Of a stretch of DNA of 64,000 bases, positions 21,144 through 31,350 are shown piece by piece (within the stretch, counting starts at the first letter, position 1; every line of letters starts with the position of its first letter). Origin of the DNA: Agriotes lineatus. Taxonomy: Eukaryota > Arthropoda > Insecta > Coleoptera > Elateridae. Under the pieces are notes generated by a model. The model saw nothing but the letters and a program-made list of their open reading frames with translations, did no database searches and was not told where the DNA came from. The position numbers and the translations under genes are program-made. Where the stretch lies: contig CALNHX010001067.1 in assembly GCA_940337035.1 (NCBI GenBank), positions 1 to 64,000 of the forward strand, written 5' to 3'.

Positions 21144-21236
21144 CTGCGAACCTCAAGACGCACATATAACTTTTGTGCTGCCGACGCTAGTTCCGCGCAG
21201 GAGTGGATAGAAAAGCTCCAGGCTTGTCTCCAATAA
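21144..21236 (+). CDS. Sbf: Sbf last exon, PH domain C-terminus and stop
   Basis: After CTCTTTTTAG the frame reads LRTSRRTYNFCAADASSAQE then WIEKLQACLQ and TAA (21234-21236). The W-I-E-K-L-Q-A-C helix is the terminal PH-domain helix and the usual C-terminus of Sbf/MTMR13. The three exons together give a complete PH domain with no frame damage, so the host gene appears intact here despite its transposon-filled intron. Confidence 0.9.
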   Translation: MRTSRRTYNFCAADASSAQEWIEKLQACLQ

Positions 21237-21289
21237 GCTACAATCCAAAGCTACTTTAGTCATATGATCTGTTTTATATGTAGGTTGAC

Positions 21290-21295
21290 AATAAA
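21290..21295 (+). terminator. Sbf: Sbf polyadenylation signal AATAAA
   Basis: The canonical AATAAA lies 54 nt after the Sbf stop codon, with TG/T-rich sequence (ATGTTGTTTGTTTT) immediately downstream. This implies a short 3' UTR of roughly 75-80 nt. Confidence 0.75.
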
Positions 21296-21300
21296 TGTTG

Positions 21301-22043
21301 TTTGTTTTATATCAAATCGTTATTTATCTAAAATAATAGGAAGATATGAAACAAGTGAATTGCACAAATGTTTAAGCTTTTAAGTTTATTTTATTTATGT
21401 CTATTGTTTTCAGAGTCGTTTCGGCGCCTCTCAAATTATTTATTGTTTGTAGTTTAGCTGTACTTGGTTTATTTGCTAAGTGTCACCTGCTCAAAGTCAA
21501 GATAGACGATTAATTAGATTGTTACCTAATACTGTTAGTGGACAGATCTCCCGATATTTTACACAGAACCCCTCACCCAGTAGTTTAATTCCCCACCTCT
21601 GCGGCAAAAGTTGTAACAGATTTATGTAGATATTTCTAACTAAAAAACTCACCCGTTTCCTTCCATCCACGGCGCTCGACTGACTACCAATACTCATAAC
21701 TCAGTAGAATATCTCTGGCGAGCTCTTTGGATTGAAGCTTCTTGTTGTGTTTATACAATTCTATCGATGTTTATATTAGCAATATGTTGCTTTCATCTAG
21801 CAAGCACGCACCATCCAATTGACCTTTGTAGGCGACAGAATGGTACTTGTAAAAGTCAAAAGGTGACTGCGCCTTGCCAACGTGCAAATAGAAAAAGCAA
21901 ACCGTGATGCTACGCTCTCTTTCCTGTTGACTAATTTTATTGTAACACTTAAGTCGGTATCACTGCATATCACGAGCATTTCGCTGTATTTTTGATAATC
22001 AGGGAATATTAGTTTTAAAGGGCAGTTCTCCAGCGATTAAAAA
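21301..22043. other. Intergenic region between convergent genes
   Basis: This ~0.7-kb stretch separates the 3' end of Sbf (+) from the 3' end of the TRAF-like gene (-). No convincing exon, RNA gene or transposon domain is visible. Confidence 0.5.
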
Positions 22044-22049
22044 TTTATT
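22044..22049 (-). terminator. Possible poly(A) signal of TRAF-like gene
   Basis: TTTATT on the + strand is AATAAA on the - strand, about 240 nt downstream of the TRAF-like stop. It is the closest canonical hexamer I found. Confidence 0.4.
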
Positions 22050-22290
22050 CAAAAATATACATCCGCAACAGTAACTACATTCCCTTACGTAAACTGCGAT
22101 CACTTAAACTTATTTACATCGTTAAAACATGTGTGATACGAACTGTAACTATTTTGTCCATAGGTTCCTTATGTTAATGTTTCTTAATTGTAATACCCTG
22201 TGGGATAACTGCCAAAGTCATATTATCTTTTCAATCTTATGTGATGTACTATTGTAAAAAAATACAAAATACTGCAACATCTGCGTTTCA

Positions 22291-22480
22291 TTACACGGGC
22301 TGGACGTGAATCCTAATTGCTAGCTGGTTATTGTCTGTGAAGCCCTGTGCGAACAAGTCTTCGATCAGGGCAAATTCAGTGTACCCAAAGCCGCGGGGAT
22401 TTAAATCCTGCACTGGTCGCTTGAATGCCTCGAGCTCGGGCCTCGTCATCATTGTCTCCCGTATGTTGTGGAAGGATTCG
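22291..22480 (-). CDS. Terminal exon of TRAF6-like MATH-domain protein
   Basis: On the - strand an acceptor (..AAATTTTAG/C) opens a frame ESFHNIRETMMTRPELEAFK then RPVQDLNPRGFGYTEF and FTDNNQLAIRIHVQPV followed by TAA (22293-22291). The FxRPxxxxNPxGFGYxxF block and the final (D/N)NxLxIRxxV strand are typical of the MATH/TRAF-C domain of TRAF6-like adaptors, which bind receptor tails and link them to NF-kB/JNK signalling. The exon is intact. Upstream exons would lie at higher coordinates but I do not see them. The gene is convergent with Sbf. Confidence 0.7.
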
Positions 22481-22767
22481 CTAAAATTTAAATGTATAAA
22501 CATAACATACAAATTGTGAGAAGCTATGATGTTCATAATTTGCCTAGAACTGGATGGCCAAAAACTATAATTAGTGAAAATTGGCTCATATTGCAATCAA
22601 GTCTACAAGTGTCGAAGCGTGTGAGTGGGCGTGTTTACGATTTTGAGCGAACTATCTTATCTTCCACAGTGACCGCTGCAATTTAAAGTGCAACTACAAA
22701 TCCAACTGGCCGCCAGGCTATGCAATCATCGATGGATTATTAACCAGGCAATGAAAATTCACCTAAC

Positions 22768-22839
22768 CAGGTATTTACCGTTTGTTTGAAGTGTGGTTCG
22801 GTAAATACCTGGATTTACCGAACCACACTTCAAACAAAC
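22768..22839. repeat. Two overlapping perfect palindromes
   Basis: A 27-bp arm (22780-22806) is perfectly inverted at 22813-22839 with a 6-nt spacer. Overlapping it, a 14-bp arm CCAGGTATTTACCG (22768-22781) is perfectly inverted at 22799-22812. The two stem-loops are mutually exclusive. This is probably a small foldback element in the TRAF-gene intron next to the Jockey relic. Confidence 0.85.
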
Positions 22840-23838
22840 ACATTTGCAACACCCGCCATTCATACATGCACCGGATACAAATTTGGGTTGTGCAATAGCC
22901 AGTCCAACACATGTTCCCGCTTTCTCCCAAACTGCTGTTGGAGAAACTACTGAAAGTGAAAATGCCAGTGCACACACGTGGCAAGTTATCAAAAACGAAA
23001 ACGATAAACCAAAATAAATGAAAATATTCCGAGTCCACTAAACATGGAAATATCAAACACATACGAAGTACTTGCCTCACAAATTACTGGGGATAATACA
23101 GACGCAAGTAACACGAATAATAATGCGCCCAAAATGCTTAAACCTCCCCCTGTCTACATTCATAGAGTGGAAAATCTTGGAGAAATGGTCAAAACTATTT
23201 CTCCGGTGTTAGCAGAAGAACAATATTACTCAAAGATCCTGCCACACAATACTGTTAAAAGTTAATACTCATCAACCAGAATCCTACAGGATGTTAATAA
23301 GCCACTTAAAGAATGAAAAGATTGTCTACCACACATCAATTAAAGAACAGAGCCTACATTCTTCAGTCCCAATACACGATATCAAAAAGGAGCTCGAACA
23401 AAAACGTCATCAAGTATGAAACATAATGAATGCACGTCATAGAGTTACTAAACAATCTTTACCACTTTTCTTCATCGATTTAGAACCAAATAATAATAAT
23501 AATACAGACATCTACAAACTGGCATTTCCAAATAATCAAAAAATAACAGTAGAACCTCCTAAAAAACGAAACACAATTGTTCAATGTACGCGATGCCAAG
23601 CATATGGACATACTAAAATGTATTGTACTAAGCCATATAATTGTGTGAAATCACACCGATTGGAAACAGTTTCAACAATTCTTAGAAGCTAACAGAATTG
23701 ACAATTAGAATAAAGGAATCGGAAGACCTGGATATTGCAGTACAATATCTTACGACATTGATCCAACTCCAAGATGCGGCATGGCAAGCAACGCCAGCTG
23801 AAGAGCACTAAAAAGTTCAAAATGTTAACATACACGTG
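22830..23838 (+). pseudogene. Jockey-clade ORF1 relic (PRE_C2HC) and linker
   Basis: The sequence WQVIKNEND..NTYEVLAS is the usual Jockey ORF1 lead. PPPVYIHRVENLGEM and LPLFFIDLEPNNNN lie in the PRE_C2HC region, and VEPPKKRNTIVQCTRCQAYG is followed by the first knuckle and NCVK. Right after, from about 23699, the sequence is already the linker between endonuclease and RT (IRIKESEDLDIAVQYLT). The whole endonuclease is therefore missing. Frame breaks near 23265 and 23420 add to the decay. The relic is then cut by the hAT-like element at 23839. Confidence 0.75.
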
Positions 23839-24378
23839 CAGGGGTCCCAGTCGTCATAAAATCATAAAAAATCATAAAATTAATAAATCTGTCATAAAAC
23901 GTCATAAAATGAAGATTTTGTCATAAATTAGTTAAAAATACAATTTATTTTGTACATAATTAAATATTACATCATTTTCAATACTTCCTTTCTTGAAAAA
24001 TATAATTTAAAAGTAGCGCGTGTGGATAATGCATGCGCGAGGCGAGCATATGTGTGATCTTTAACTTACTGTTGTGGGTATGCGGCACGTTGCTTCTAGA
24101 TTAACGCTGCGCTGTGTTTTAGATGCATCGGATAAATCCGAGTAATACTTACCGCTTTGCTTGATAGTGACATTGTTATGGCTCGGCTAGTACAACATAA
24201 CCTCAACGTCTTTTTGTGCAATGGAATGTGCAGTACGTTGTAAATAAAATTTAAATTATTTGATTCTGTACTGTTGTTTGTAGCTGTAAGTAAAAAATCC
24301 ACATGCTTGGCCATACTTTGAGGTTACATTTGATATAATTATTTTAAGGTGAAGATATTCACTAATCACTAATAAAAA

Positions 24379-24640
24379 TGGGGCCAGGTAGACAAACAAA
24401 GTATAATCAAGATTGGGAAAACAATGAAGAAACTCGGGATTGGTTAACAGCAGACTTGGCTAGTGCCTATATTTTTTGCATTTTGTAAATACTGCAGCAA
24501 AAGTTTCAAAATCTCTGGGAGAGGAATATGTCAGATTCGCAGTCATGCCAAATCTACTAAGTACTCATGTAAGAAATGCAAACCTTCGATGAAATCTGGG
24601 AAATCCAGAGTACATTTCAACAAGATGCTGCTGGAAACGT
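24379..24640 (+). pseudogene. hAT transposase N-terminal fragment
   Basis: MGPGRQTKYNQDWENNEETR starts a BED-finger-type N-terminus, followed by DLASAYIFC and CKYCSKSFKISG..IRSHAKSTKYS (Cys-Cys...His pattern). Stops at 24486 and beyond break it. The following coding part lies beyond the inserted repeat, at about 25945. Confidence 0.65.
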
Positions 24641-24652
24641 AATGTTACAAGG

Positions 24653-25943
24653 AGGTAATAGCTATTTAAGTAACAAGGAATGTAAGGACCTAATTATGTT
24701 AATAGGCGATACATTCCGAGTTATAGTCAAATTTATACCCATTCGGAGTCACGTGATAATCTAGTAATTTTACGTATGTCGATTCTTAAAAATGCAATTT
24801 TAGGGAAATAAATGACATTCCGTTTTGTAGGTTATCCTGACATATGCCAATTTCTAAAACAAGGTTGCTACGGGTTTATTCTCTTATATGAAATCAAACT
24901 GAATTTACAGGTTAAAGAAAACATAACATGTCGTAAAATGTAAATATAATAAAGATATGTCAGCTGCTACATTAAAAACCTGCTGCGTATAGCAAATTTT
25001 AAGTCAATTTCTGTGCATGCATATTCTGTTATAGAACATTGCCATTTGAAGCCTATTTCCTTGCACAATCTATTTAGGGAAGAAACTGAATGTGAAAAAT
25101 CTCCAGATTCTTCAACCAAGCATTTTTTAGATTTTTTATGGTTACAAATTCTTTAGCTACATACATTTTATATACAGTGTCTTGACTGCTTCGTCGACTT
25201 CCGTTTTTGCATTCTTCACTTTCTGGCTCATATTTTCGGTAAATTGTGCTCTCCGAGATATTTAACGCAAGAGAAGCACGGCGAACAGCGTTGGAGGGTG
25301 AAACTGTTGATTTACTATTATTAATATTGTACTCTTCATAAAAAAAAAAACGCATAATATTCAAATTAATTGTTGTGACTGCTCGTTATACCGCATGTCC
25401 GATGGTTTCTTTTAATTTCCAGTTTTTGGCTCAACAATTTAAGGTTTTATTACCCTTATCTCAATAACTTACACGAAAAATATAATCTGACAGATTAGAA
25501 ACGTCAAATTTTTAAAATTAATTTTATGAATCGACATGCCTTTTTTTCAAATTTCTTCCATTTCATCTATTTTACTAAAGATGAACAGAGACAGACAAAA
25601 GTCACGTGACTCCGAATGGGTATAATTTTGACTATATCTTATTATATTTTTCCTGCTGCTTATCGAAATTTTCCTAGATTTTTGTAAAAATGGTTTGGTT
25701 TGTCACCTGTCACCAGAATTAGTTTTCGTGAGTCGTGCTACCTGGGAGTGTCACATAAACACTTGCAATTTATAAACAAAACGTCTAAATCTGCATCTTG
25801 CTTTGCTAATTTTATTATCCTAGGAACTTAATAATAATATTAAGTTCCGTTGTCAAGAAAAAGCAGCAAACAAATATAATCACCAACTTACACGTTTTGT
25901 TACTAAGGCTGTATCACTGACTTGCATGATCAGCAGCGGGAAA
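24653..25943. repeat. AATAGCTATTTA repeat, copy 1 (split)
   Basis: 24653-24723 plus 25635-25943 form one copy of a dispersed repeat that recurs at 27629-28063. It starts AATAGCTATTTAAGTAAC and ends GATCAGCAGCGGGAAAA. Its right part is bounded by the inverted pair TTTTCC(C/T)GCTGCT / AGCAGCGGGAAAA. The copy is split by the Tc1-like element at 24724. Confidence 0.75.
24724..25634 (-). mobile_element. Tc1/mariner-like element
   Basis: The inverted ends (33 bp, beginning TAGTCAAATTTATACCCATT; right copy differs at one position) are flanked by TA. The 911-bp interior keeps a - strand trace (25364-25074) with an HTH-like LRRASLALNISESTIYRKYE-type block. The insertion site is proven by copy 2 of the host repeat, which is uninterrupted at the same point. 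Confidence 0.85.
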
Positions 25944-25944
25944 A

Positions 25945-26440
25945 TTCATTTTGACCCAAGAGGAGATTGTCATGAAGGCAGAAAAATTATGGGCACTGAA
26001 CTGCTGCTACTTAAATTTTTCGTTTCAAAGCAATAATAACAACAATAAATTATTTCCACCAATGTTCTCAGATTCAGAAATTGCAGCTAATTTTAAAATG
26101 TCCGAAACCAAAATCAAATATTTGATTCAATTGGAATAGCTTCATATTTGACAGATTACCTAATTGAAAACTGTGCTAAGACACCATTTGTTTTTTTCTT
26201 TGATGAGACTACTACGATGAGACTACTACCAGTCAGGTCAAAAAGTTGATGGCTATACTTATTCCTTTTATTTGGGTCTTTGCACGGCTTGACGATTTGA
26301 GAGTGCACTTATTCGAAATTTTTAATACTTTACAACTGGATGTTGCATACTTATTACAAATAAGTATGGATGGACCGAATGTAACATGTCATTTCATAAA
26401 AAATTCAAAAAGGATGCATGTGCAACTTTTTTATTTTTAG
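25945..26440 (+). pseudogene. hAT transposase central fragment
   Basis: The frames give LTQEEIVMKAEKLWALNCCY, MFSDSEIAANFKMSETKIKY, then ASYLTDYLIENCAKTPFVFF with FDETT and LLQISMDGPN. These are conserved blocks of a common hAT group (FDESLN and QISMDGPNVN in relatives). Stops and frame changes are frequent and the C-terminal dimerisation part is missing before the element end. Confidence 0.7.
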
Positions 26441-26666
26441 AATAAAGTTTTATTTTTTGTATGTGTACAAAGCATCTATCTATATTATGTAGTTGTTGTT
26501 ATAATACAGTCAAAAATGTATTTTCAAATAATAAACTGCCTAAAATTTAAGCTTTCATTTTGAGCCATCTCCAAAAAATGTCATAAAATGTATTATAAAA
26601 TCTTTAAAAAAATGTCATAAAATCATTTAAAAAATCAGGAAATCTGCGCTGGGACCCCTGCACGTG

Positions 26667-27566
26667 ACCTGGTTATTCAAAAACGACCTGCAAGAAATAA
26701 GTGGCAACGAATAAGAAACAAACTAGACAAAACCCATTATCACAGACTTAACCGTCAGCTCCACAGAGCACTTCAAGAGTCACGAAATACTACTTTTGCC
26801 AATTATATATACAGGGTGTCTAGCAAATATGGCATTCAAAATTCCCGTATTTTCCCGGTCATTTTATTAGGATTCCCGGATACTTTCTGGTCTTCCGGTC
26901 TGACTTTTTCGGTTTTTCATTAAAAAAAAAACAACGACCTGTCTTCGCGCGTCCCGTACATTTTTGCAATTATTCCGGATAATCCGAAAATTTTTACGGA
27001 AATTTCGCTTATTATTTCCGTAAAATGGCCAAAATTACTGCAAATTCCCTTCGATAAAAAAATTCCCGGTTGCCTAAGAAATTCCCGCATATTTCCCGCA
27101 TTTTCAAGGGCACTTTCAAATTCCCGTATAATTCCCGGTTTTCCAGGAATTCCTGGTAGCTAGACACCCTGATATAGAATCTCACCCACTCCCCGCAATG
27201 ATGACAACGAGATTAAAGCATGTCTTAATGCACCTTGTCAAATGTGTCTACCGATAAAACCATTTTCTCCGGCAGAAGTACAAAAGGTAATTAAATTGCT
27301 GAACAATTATAAAGCTCCAGGTTGTGACTAGTGTAATTTTAAAGAACTTGCCTAGAAAACCGTTTGTATTGCTCACAACCATATACAATGGAATACTCCG
27401 GCTATCTTACTATCCATTAACATGGAAATTCGTCCAGGTACTAATGATACTCAAACCTGGTAAACCACCCAATCTAGCTGACTCATATCGGCCTATTGGC
27501 TTATTACCAATCATGTCTAAACTGTTCGAGAAACTATTATTAAGAAGATTAAAAGAGCAGAGGCGC
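26667..27566 (+). pseudogene. Jockey-clade RT fragment
   Basis: After the hAT-like element the frame continues RPARNKWQRIRNKLDKTHYH, LHRALQESRNTTFANYI, then (after the MITE at 26812-27171) FSPAEVQKVIKLLNNYKAPG, YPLTWKFVQVLMILKPGKPP and DSYRPIGLLPIMSKLFEKLL. This is the N-terminal and first-finger part of a Jockey RT. The catalytic palm (FADD) is absent because the relic ends at 27566, where the inverted-repeat cluster starts. Confidence 0.85.
26812..27171. mobile_element. 360-bp MITE with CAGGGTGTCTAGC ends
   Basis: The ends CAGGGTGTCTAGC and GCTAGACACCCTG are exact inverted repeats. The flanks read ..TATATA / ATATAG.., consistent with a short AT duplication (ATATA). The interior is rich in AATTCCCGG(T) words on both strands. 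Removing it restores the Jockey RT frame (..FANYI / SP..). There is no coding capacity. Confidence 0.85.
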
Positions 27567-27628
27567 TTTTGATTTGGTGTTTGTATGTGCAGGAGTAACT
27601 CGCTCTAGTGTAGCTCGACGCAACTTAA

Positions 27629-28063
27629 TAGCTATTTAAGTAACAAGGAATGTAAGGCCCTATTAACATTTGAGGTAGGCAAGTACAAGCCAAGACAAAG
27701 TCGCGGCTTGTTGCCTGCCGAAAACGTTAATTGGCGATACATTCAGAGTTACCTTATTATATTTTTCCCGCTGCTTATCAAAATTTTCCTAGATTTTTGA
27801 AAAAATTGTTTGGTTTGTCACCTGTCACCAGGATTAGTTTTCGTGAGTCGTGTTACCTGTGAGTGTCACATGTCACATAAACACTTGCAATTTATAAACA
27901 AAACGTCTAAATCTGCATCTTGCTTTGTTAATTTTATTATCCTAGGAACTTAATAATAGTATGAAGTTCCGTTGTCAAGAAAAAGCAGCAAACAAATATA
28001 ATCACCGACTTACACGTTTTGTTACTAAGGCTGTATCACTGACGCTGATCAGCAGCGGGAAAA
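27629..28063. repeat. AATAGCTATTTA repeat, copy 2
   Basis: This is an unsplit copy of the repeat at 24653-25943, with about 57 bp extra near 27665. It sits inside the left A arm of the inverted-repeat cluster: its removal joins ..CTCGACGCAACTT to AGTAGTTTTAAATAATAC, as in the uninterrupted inverted copy near 28640. Confidence 0.75.
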
Positions 28064-28722
28064 GTAGTTTTAAATAATACACGTATAATCACTTCATCAC
28101 ATGACCACAGAATAGTTTCGATATTCTATGACGTGACTTAACCTATTTTATGCTGTCATTTGTTGTAATTTACAGCACTAGGAGACCGTTAGATACTAGC
28201 GGCAAGAACAGAGGCGCTTTCGATTTGCATGCACGAGCTGCTATGTGCAACTCGGGGTAGATGACTACGCGTATTGTTTGCAAGAACGGTTTGCTCCAGA
28301 TCTGCTCAATTTTACTTTCCCTCTTCCCCTCTTGCACCTGCTTTATGGTTGGGGTTTTACTGTTCCGCAACTGCTCTGTCAATTAGTTGGGTTAGTTTAA
28401 CACTTGTTTGGTGAACTTTTACATGAATAACCTAACACTTTGGGAAATTGTTATTTTTTTAGAAGATAAACGAACGAAACTGTCTACTGTTCTTGCCGCT
28501 AGTATCTAACGGTCTCCTAGTGCTGTAAATTACAACAAATGACAGCATAAAATAGGTTAAGTCACGTCATAGAATATCGAAACTATTCTGTGGTCATGTG
28601 ATGAAGTGATTATACGTGTATTATTTAAAAATACTTTAAGTTACGTCGAGCTGCACTAGAGCAAGTTACTCCTGCACATACAAACACCAAATCGAAAGCG
28701 CCTCAGTAGGCAGTTTCGTTTG

Positions 28723-28750
28723 TTTATTATTATTATTATTATTATTATTA
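28723..28750. repeat. (TTA)n microsatellite
   Basis: About nine TTA units lie inside the inverted B arm; the other B copies lack them, so the expansion is private to this copy. Confidence 0.85.
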
Positions 28751-29612
28751 AAAATACACCGGCAGGCAGCAAGCTATCTTCTAAAAAAATAACAATTTCT
28801 CAAAATGTTAAATTATTCATGTAAAAGTTCACCAAACAAGTGTCAAACTAACCTAACTAATTAACGGAGCAGTTGTGGAACAGTAAAACACCAACCATAA
28901 AGCAGGTGCACGAGGGGAAGAGGGAAAGTAAAATTGAGCAGATCTGGAGGAAAATGTTCTTGCAAACAATACGCATAGTCATCTACCCCGAGTTGCACCT
29001 AGCAGCTCGTGTGTGCAAATCGAAAGCGCCTTTGATGTGAGGATGGTGAAAGGCCAAGTGAAGTGAAGGTGTGAGATAACACTACGAAACTAAATTCACA
29101 TTTTTGGATCATATCTAGTGTTTTATTTCACCAAAGATTGTGGAGGATATGGTGGTGTAGCTATGGAAAGAGTGAGCAGTAAATTTATCAAGTAAAAGAC
29201 GCAGGTCAGAATAGCAACTACTAATTTTACAACATAACCTAAACAGCAGATAAGAGTGATAAAGAAGAGTGCAGAGGCGGTTTCGATTTGCACACACGAG
29301 CTGTTAGGTGCAACTCGGGGTAGATGACTACGCGTATTGTTTGCAAAAACGTTTTGCTCCAGATCTGCTCAATTTTACTTTCCCTCTTCCCCTCGTGCAC
29401 CTGCTGTATGGTTAGTGTTTTACTGTTCCACAACTGCTCTGTTAATTAGTTAGGTTAGTTTGACACTTGTTTGGTTAACTTTTACATGAATAACCTAACA
29501 TTTTAGGAAATTGTTAGTTTTTTAGAAGATAAACAAACGAAACTGCCTACTGTTTTTGTCGTTAGTATCTAACGGTCTCCTAGTACTGTAAATTACAACA
29601 AATGACAGCATA

Positions 29613-30137
29613 ATAGCTATTTATGCAACAAGTGCTAAAATTATAAAACGAAGCCGAAGGCTGATTTTCATAACATGTCTCATGCATAAACGACTTTTAG
29701 CACGCGTTGCATACAATATTTTATCTACGACCTTAATTTTACTGTTATTAATTCATAAATATAGATTTAACAAAGGTTTGCATCTACGAAACTTCTAATT
29801 TATGTCATAATAAACAGTAGGCCTTGCCGCGGGGGCGAATGTTTGCAAAGCCAGTACTGTCAAGGTCAGTTACGAAATGTAATTAATACTCCACATTTGA
29901 CTGTATTTATTACATAATGCTTTAATTATTTCAGAAACACTTTACCTGTAACGCAAGAAGTAGCTAGAATAACTTTACAACTTCACTTCCATTTCGAAAT
30001 TGTAGTTTTATAACCTTACTTCACTTTATAACACGTGTGCTAAAAGTAAACAGCTGATTTCTTTAACCACGCTAAACTATAAAACGTCACTTTTAGTGAA
30101 ACAAGCTAGCGTTAAAAGGCCTACTTTTAGTAGTGGT
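29613..30137. repeat. Insertion in the A' arm with internal hairpins
   Basis: Compared with the uninterrupted arm at 28550, about 525 bp are inserted between ..GACAGCATAA and AAAATAGG... It begins TAGCTATTTATGCAACAAGT. It contains inverted pairs TGCAAC..GTGCTAAAA / TTTTAGCAC..GTTGCA and TTTTATCTACGACC / GGTCGTAGATAAAA. No coding sequence is present. Confidence 0.65.
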
Positions 30138-30386
30138 CGTAGATAAAATAGGTTAAGTCACGTCATAGAATATCAAAATTATTCTGTGGTCATGTGATGA
30201 AGTGATTGTACGTGTATTATTTAAAACTACTTTAAATTGCATCGAGCTACACTAGAGCGAATTACTCCTGTACATACAAACACCATATCGAAAGCGCCCC
30301 AGAATTGAAAGGGAAATTTAAATTATTTGGATAGGCAACACATTGTACAGTATTTAGTACGTTTGGTTGCAGAGTTTTTCAAAATT

Positions 30387-31240
30387 GCTGGAAAAATGAT
30401 GAGATATAACTACGACAGCGATGGTTCCTCAGCTGAGGATGGTAAAAGAAGGAGGAATGAAGATGCAGAGATTTTTAGTAAAAGCAAAAAAATCGCTAGA
30501 TCACCAGAAAAAGTTAAAACAGCCAGAAAATAATTACAGTGGCCATAAAGACGAGGACTGGAAAGAACTAAGAGGTATGATTAAGGAAATGATGAACGAT
30601 TTTAAAGAATTTCGGCAAGAGCAAGGAGAACAAAAGGAAGAAGTGCAGAAATTAAGAGACAAACTACGTGGATTAAAAGAAGAACAACAAACATATTACA
30701 CCCAAGTAACCTCGCTGCAGAAGGAGAACACAGATTTAAAAACGAGAGTGGATGAGCTATATAAGAAGTGCGAAAGCATAGAACAAATAGAGCGAAGTCA
30801 TGAACGCATGGAGAGAGAAAAGCGTCAGAAAAACCTCATGATAACTGGATTAAATATCAATACAAATAGAGAAGATGAACTGAAAGGGGCAATAGGAACC
30901 TATATAAGAGAAAAATTGAATTTTGAAGTTAATTTGGAAACAGCCTACAAAATTGATGAAAAACGATGGAGCAAAAAATTGGTGTCCTAAAAAAGAAGAG
31001 CATGTTAAAGTATTCAGCGGACCAAGCACATGTGTATATAAACTGCGACTTAACGAGAAACGAAAGAGAAATACAAAAGAAAATTAAAAAACATGCAATG
31101 AGGAAAAGAAAGCTGGGAAAAATGTAACGATGGGATACCAGAAACTTACAACTAATGGGCAAGTATGGAAATGGAATGAAACAGAAGGAAAACTTTCAAG
31201 AATGACGAGGCAAACTGAGAAGGATGGGGCCAAAATGTAA
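30387..31240 (+). pseudogene. RTE-like LINE ORF1 (coiled coil)
   Basis: The start near 30397 gives MMRYNYDSDGSSAEDGKRRR. After a frameshift near 30525 a long Lys/Glu-rich coiled coil follows (WKELRGMIKEMMNDFKEFRQ through LKTRVDELYKKCESIEQIER). Then comes a small globular part (RQKNLMITGLNI..LNFEVNLETAYKI) that resembles the RRM-like/CTD of LINE ORF1 chaperones. Another frame change occurs near 30965. The frame ends near 31240. Confidence 0.6.
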
Positions 31241-31350
31241 TACTAAATGAAAATAGGAGAGTAACAACAATGATGAACACTGCAATACACAAGGACAATA
31301 GTGAAGGTAAAAAAGGAAGAGATTTAATTAAAACATTAAAAATCTAAATA

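Larger units (their letters stand above)
23839..26660 (+). mobile_element. hAT-like element with CACGTG duplication
   Basis: The inverted ends CAGGGGTCCCAG match exactly on both sides. They are flanked by CACGTG (23833-23838 and 26661-26666), a palindromic 6-bp duplication rather than the usual 8 bp. ATAAAATCAT-type repeats (GTCATAAAATCATAAAA) fill both subterminal regions. The interior holds hAT transposase fragments plus a repeat copy with a Tc1-like element inside. It interrupts the Jockey relic. Confidence 0.85.
27567..30302. repeat. Cluster of long inverted repeats
   Basis: Segment A (27567-27626 plus 28064-28199) is inverted at about 28484-28706. Segment B (28199-28475, from GAGGCGCTTTCGATTTG to AAACGAACGAAACTG) is inverted at 28703-29030 and repeated directly at 29272-29548. 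A partial A' follows at 29556-29612 and 30138-30302. Every junction carries GGCGCTTTCGATTTG or its complement. The layout is that of a foldback-type element in more than one rearranged copy. No transposase is recognised. Confidence 0.8.

Noticed and set aside
22759..23080. Cys-rich - strand frame (77 codons) suggesting a small secreted protein
   Set aside because: It overlaps the Jockey ORF1 lead and the palindrome on the other strand; the Cys pattern comes from the palindrome complement.
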